A DNA stretch of 37,364 nt. It comes from Pseudomonas avellanae BPIC 631. Its GTDB lineage: Bacteria > Pseudomonadota > Gammaproteobacteria > Pseudomonadales > Pseudomonadaceae. Shown piece after piece: positions 35,523 to 37,364 of the stretch. The stretch covers positions 1 to 37,364 of the forward strand of contig NZ_ATDK01000303.1 of assembly GCF_000444135.1 (NCBI RefSeq), in the 5' to 3' direction. A program made the position numbers and the translations under genes. Within the stretch, counting starts at the first letter, position 1. Every line of letters starts with the position of its first letter. The notes beneath the pieces were generated by a model. The model was not told where the DNA came from. It did not search any database and worked only from the letters and a program-made list of their open reading frames with translations.

Positions 35523-37286
35523 TCAGGTCGACTGAATCAGCGTCTGCATGACCGTCGCCTCCGTCGATATCGCCTTGGAGTTGGCTTGATACGCCGTCTG
35601 CGCCTGAATCAACGCAATAAGTTCATCGGCCAATACCACATTGGAGCCCTCCAGCGCGCCGCCGACCAGACTGCCCAGCGTGCCGACGCCCGGCACCTCG
35701 TAATCGGCAACGCCCGACTCTGCGGACTCTGTCCAGCGCGTATCGCTACGCGCCTGCAAACCCTGCGCGTTGGCGAAGCTGGCAAGGATCACCTGGCCGA
35801 TACTCTTGTTCATGCCGTTGGTGAAACCAGCTAGCAGAATGCCATCGCGCCCCACACTCAGACTGCTCAACTGCCCCGCCGCATGCCCGTCCACGTGGGT
35901 CGAGGAACGCGAGCTTGCAGCGTTGTGCTGCAGCAGGTTGGTGAAGTCCAGCTCAATGCCGTTTGCACTGCCGGCCGCGCCGTTGGACACCCAGCGATCC
36001 TGCCCCGTCACACGCTCGGCAGGCATTGCCGGCGTCCAGCCGTTAAGCTGCAGCCCGCCGCCGTTGGTGCTCACCAGCCCCGAACTGCCGGTCAGCGAAC
36101 GCACCGAGCCGCCGGAATCAAAAACGATGTTAGCCGTCAGCGGCTCGGTGGAATCAGGCATCTGCGGGTTTCGCCCGTCAATCAGTACATGCATGCGCCA
36201 ACTGTTGTTGCCGTCCTTGACGAAATACTGTTTTAGCTCGTGCTGATTGCCCTGACTGTCAAAAATCGCATTGGCAAACATATCGCTGTAGGTTTTCAGG
36301 TCCAGCGAATCAAACGCCGGAACGGGTCGATCCATCACCGCGTCGGCCGGATCAAGCACACTGGCCGACCCATCGATCAACGGCAGCGAAACCGCACCGC
36401 CACTGGCCGCGCCATTGCTCATCCAGGCCCCGTTCACTTCATGCGCCGGCCGCCAGCCTTGCAGGGCAAACTCGGTGTCGGAAATCTTGCGCAGGTGCTG
36501 ACTGTTGCCGCTGTACGACAGCGACCCGTTGGGCTTCTGCTCGAGGGTGACGTGTAAGGGGGCCACGCTGTTGGGGTCCACCGGATTACGCCCGTCGACC
36601 AGCACATACATCGACCACTGGCGGTCGCCGGTCTTGACGAAATACTGTTTGAGTTCATGGTCGGCCGCGGGCACCGCGCCGGCACCGGTGCCAGCCCCTG
36701 CGTCCTGAATGGTTCGGCCGACGGCACGGGTGTAAGTGGCAGGGTCGGCAGGGTCGAACGCCGGCAACCGGGCAAGTGACGGCAGCGAGGCGTCGAGGTT
36801 GATGTTCTCGGCAACCCGCGTCGTGGCTCTGGCGGCCACATTCGAGGTGTCAATCTGCAGGTCGGTGCGCAGGCCGCGCATGATCTCGCCCTTATCGTTG
36901 GCGGCGTACCCCTGCAGGCGTCCGCCCTCGCTGTCGACGACAAAATTGGCCGCGTCCTTGAGGAAAGCGCCCGCCCGGGTATAGGCAAGCGAGCCTTTGT
37001 CACTCACCACGAAAAAACCGTTGCCCTGAATGCGCATGTCCAGCGGGTTGCCGGACGTGGTCATGCTGTCGCCCTGATTGAAATTCTGCTGGGTCGCGGC
37101 AAGGCGCACACCGTCGCCAATCGCATTGCGGCCACTGCCCAACTGGGCAGATGAATACAGCGCCGAGAACTGCGCCCGCGATGATTTGAAACCGATGGTT
37201 CCGGAGTTGGCAATATTGTTGCCCGCCACTTCCAGCCTTTTGTTTGCAGCGTTAATACCGGCGGCGGCAAAAACTGAGCGCAACAC
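35523..37286 (-). CDS. flgE: Flagellar hook protein FlgE, with duplicated central domain
   Basis: FlgE polymerises into the hook. The N-terminal D0 and D1 signature AANKRLEVAGNNIANSGTIGFKSSRAQF (about 13-40), the D1 segment with NPLDMRIQGNGFF (about 80-92) and the C-terminal YQANSKAISTEATVMQTLIQ are clear. At 587 residues it is longer than a typical Pseudomonas FlgE because a domain of about 130 residues occurs twice (about 174-304 and 322-450), both with HELKQYFVK, LV/LIDGRNP and a GW motif. The start is a GTG at 37284-37286 and the first residues (LRSVFAAAG) differ from the usual MSFNIGLSG start. A plus-strand IS30 transposase begins 26 nt upstream, so the true 5' end may have been altered by the insertion. 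Confidence 0.88.
   Translation of the reverse strand: MLRSVFAAAGINAANKRLEVAGNNIANSGTIGFKSSRAQFSALYSSAQLGSGRNAIGDGVRLAATQQNFNQGDSMTTSGNPLDMRIQGNGFFVVSDKGSLAYTRAGAFLKDAANFVVDSEGGRLQGYAANDKGEIMRGLRTDLQIDTSNVAARATTRVAENINLDASLPSLARLPAFDPADPATYTRAVGRTIQDAGAGTGAGAVPAADHELKQYFVKTGDRQWSMYVLVDGRNPVDPNSVAPLHVTLEQKPNGSLSYSGNSQHLRKISDTEFALQGWRPAHEVNGAWMSNGAASGGAVSLPLIDGSASVLDPADAVMDRPVPAFDSLDLKTYSDMFANAIFDSQGNQHELKQYFVKDGNNSWRMHVLIDGRNPQMPDSTEPLTANIVFDSGGSVRSLTGSSGLVSTNGGGLQLNGWTPAMPAERVTGQDRWVSNGAAGSANGIELDFTNLLQHNAASSRSSTHVDGHAAGQLSSLSVGRDGILLAGFTNGMNKSIGQVILASFANAQGLQARSDTRWTESAESGVADYEVPGVGTLGSLVGGALEGSNVVLADELIALIQAQTAYQANSKAISTEATVMQTLIQST
35937..36767 (-). repeat. Tandem domain repeat in flgE
   Basis: Unit 1 (about 36375-36767, residues 174-304) and unit 2 (about 35937-36323, residues 322-450) share PAFD, a TY-containing segment, HELKQYFVK, DGRNP, GW and SNGAA. 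Unit 1 has a 9-residue Gly/Ala insertion. The copies are clearly diverged. Confidence 0.85.
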
Positions 37287-37311
37287 CTGACCAATCCGGT
37301 ACGGTGAACCT

Positions 37312-37364
37312 ATGTCATATCATGAACTCAGCATTGAAGAACGCATCACGATCCAGTTTGGCCA
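37312..37364 (+). CDS. IS30-family transposase, 5' end only
   Basis: A plus-strand frame starts ATG at 37312-37314 and is open to the window edge. The first residues (MSYHELSIEERITIQFG) match the N-terminus of IS30-family transposases, where the ELSxEERxxI segment leads into the DNA-binding helix-turn-helix. GGTGA sits before the ATG. Only 17 complete codons are visible. The left inverted repeat should lie just upstream, overlapping or next to the start of flgE. Confidence 0.72.
   Translation, partial: MSYHELSIEERITIQFG

Overview
The window is a near-continuous flagellar biogenesis cluster read almost entirely from the minus strand (transcription runs right to left). GC-rich codon use, the gene order, an unphosphorylatable-type FleQ, a short 282-residue flagellin and a glycosyltransferase pair next to a ketoacyl-ACP synthase upstream of fliC point to a Pseudomonas of the plant-associated P. 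syringae group. The assignment rests on recognised families and order, not on a database search.

Layout in transcription order (right to left). At the right edge an IS30-type transposase gene starts on the plus strand and runs off the window, head to head with the first codons of flgE (hook). A small secreted protein gene (plus strand) converges on flgE. Then flgF-G-H-I-J-K-L (rods, L and P rings, rod muramidase, hook-filament junction proteins) follow a sigma54-like site. Next is the flagellin glycosylation island fgt1-fgt2-KAS III. A sigma28 promoter drives fliC, followed by flaG and fliD. fliS-fliT has its own sigma28-like promoter. fleQ (master regulator), then fleS-fleR (two-component system, sigma54 promoter), then fliE-F-G-H-I-J (sigma54 promoter) follow. 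An hsbA-hsbR-hptB phosphorelay/partner-switch set sits between fliJ and fliK, and fliK (hook length control) has its own candidate sigma54 promoter. The left edge is intergenic and holds an imperfect palindrome.

How it fits together: FleQ with RpoN starts the hierarchy. It leads to fleSR and to the basal-body genes, FleR then helps drive later genes such as hook and ring genes, and FliA (sigma28, not in the window) drives late genes such as fliC and, on the sequence seen here, fliS. FlgE/FlgK/FlgL/FliD/FliC build the hook and filament, FliS/FliT are chaperones, and Fgt1/Fgt2/KAS III decorate flagellin. The Hpt-HsbR-HsbA set is a regulatory module that in P. aeruginosa links flagellar control to surface behaviour.

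Most noteworthy: a flagellin whose flg22 region differs from the usual Pseudomonas sequence at five positions; a hook protein with an internally duplicated domain and an unusual N-terminus beside an IS30 element; multi-module glycosyltransferases sharing a paralogous block; an in-frame 18-bp tandem repeat in fgt2; and promoter/terminator architecture that isolates fliK, fliS and fliC as separate units. The core flagellar machinery is otherwise orthodox, and I see no clearly new system.
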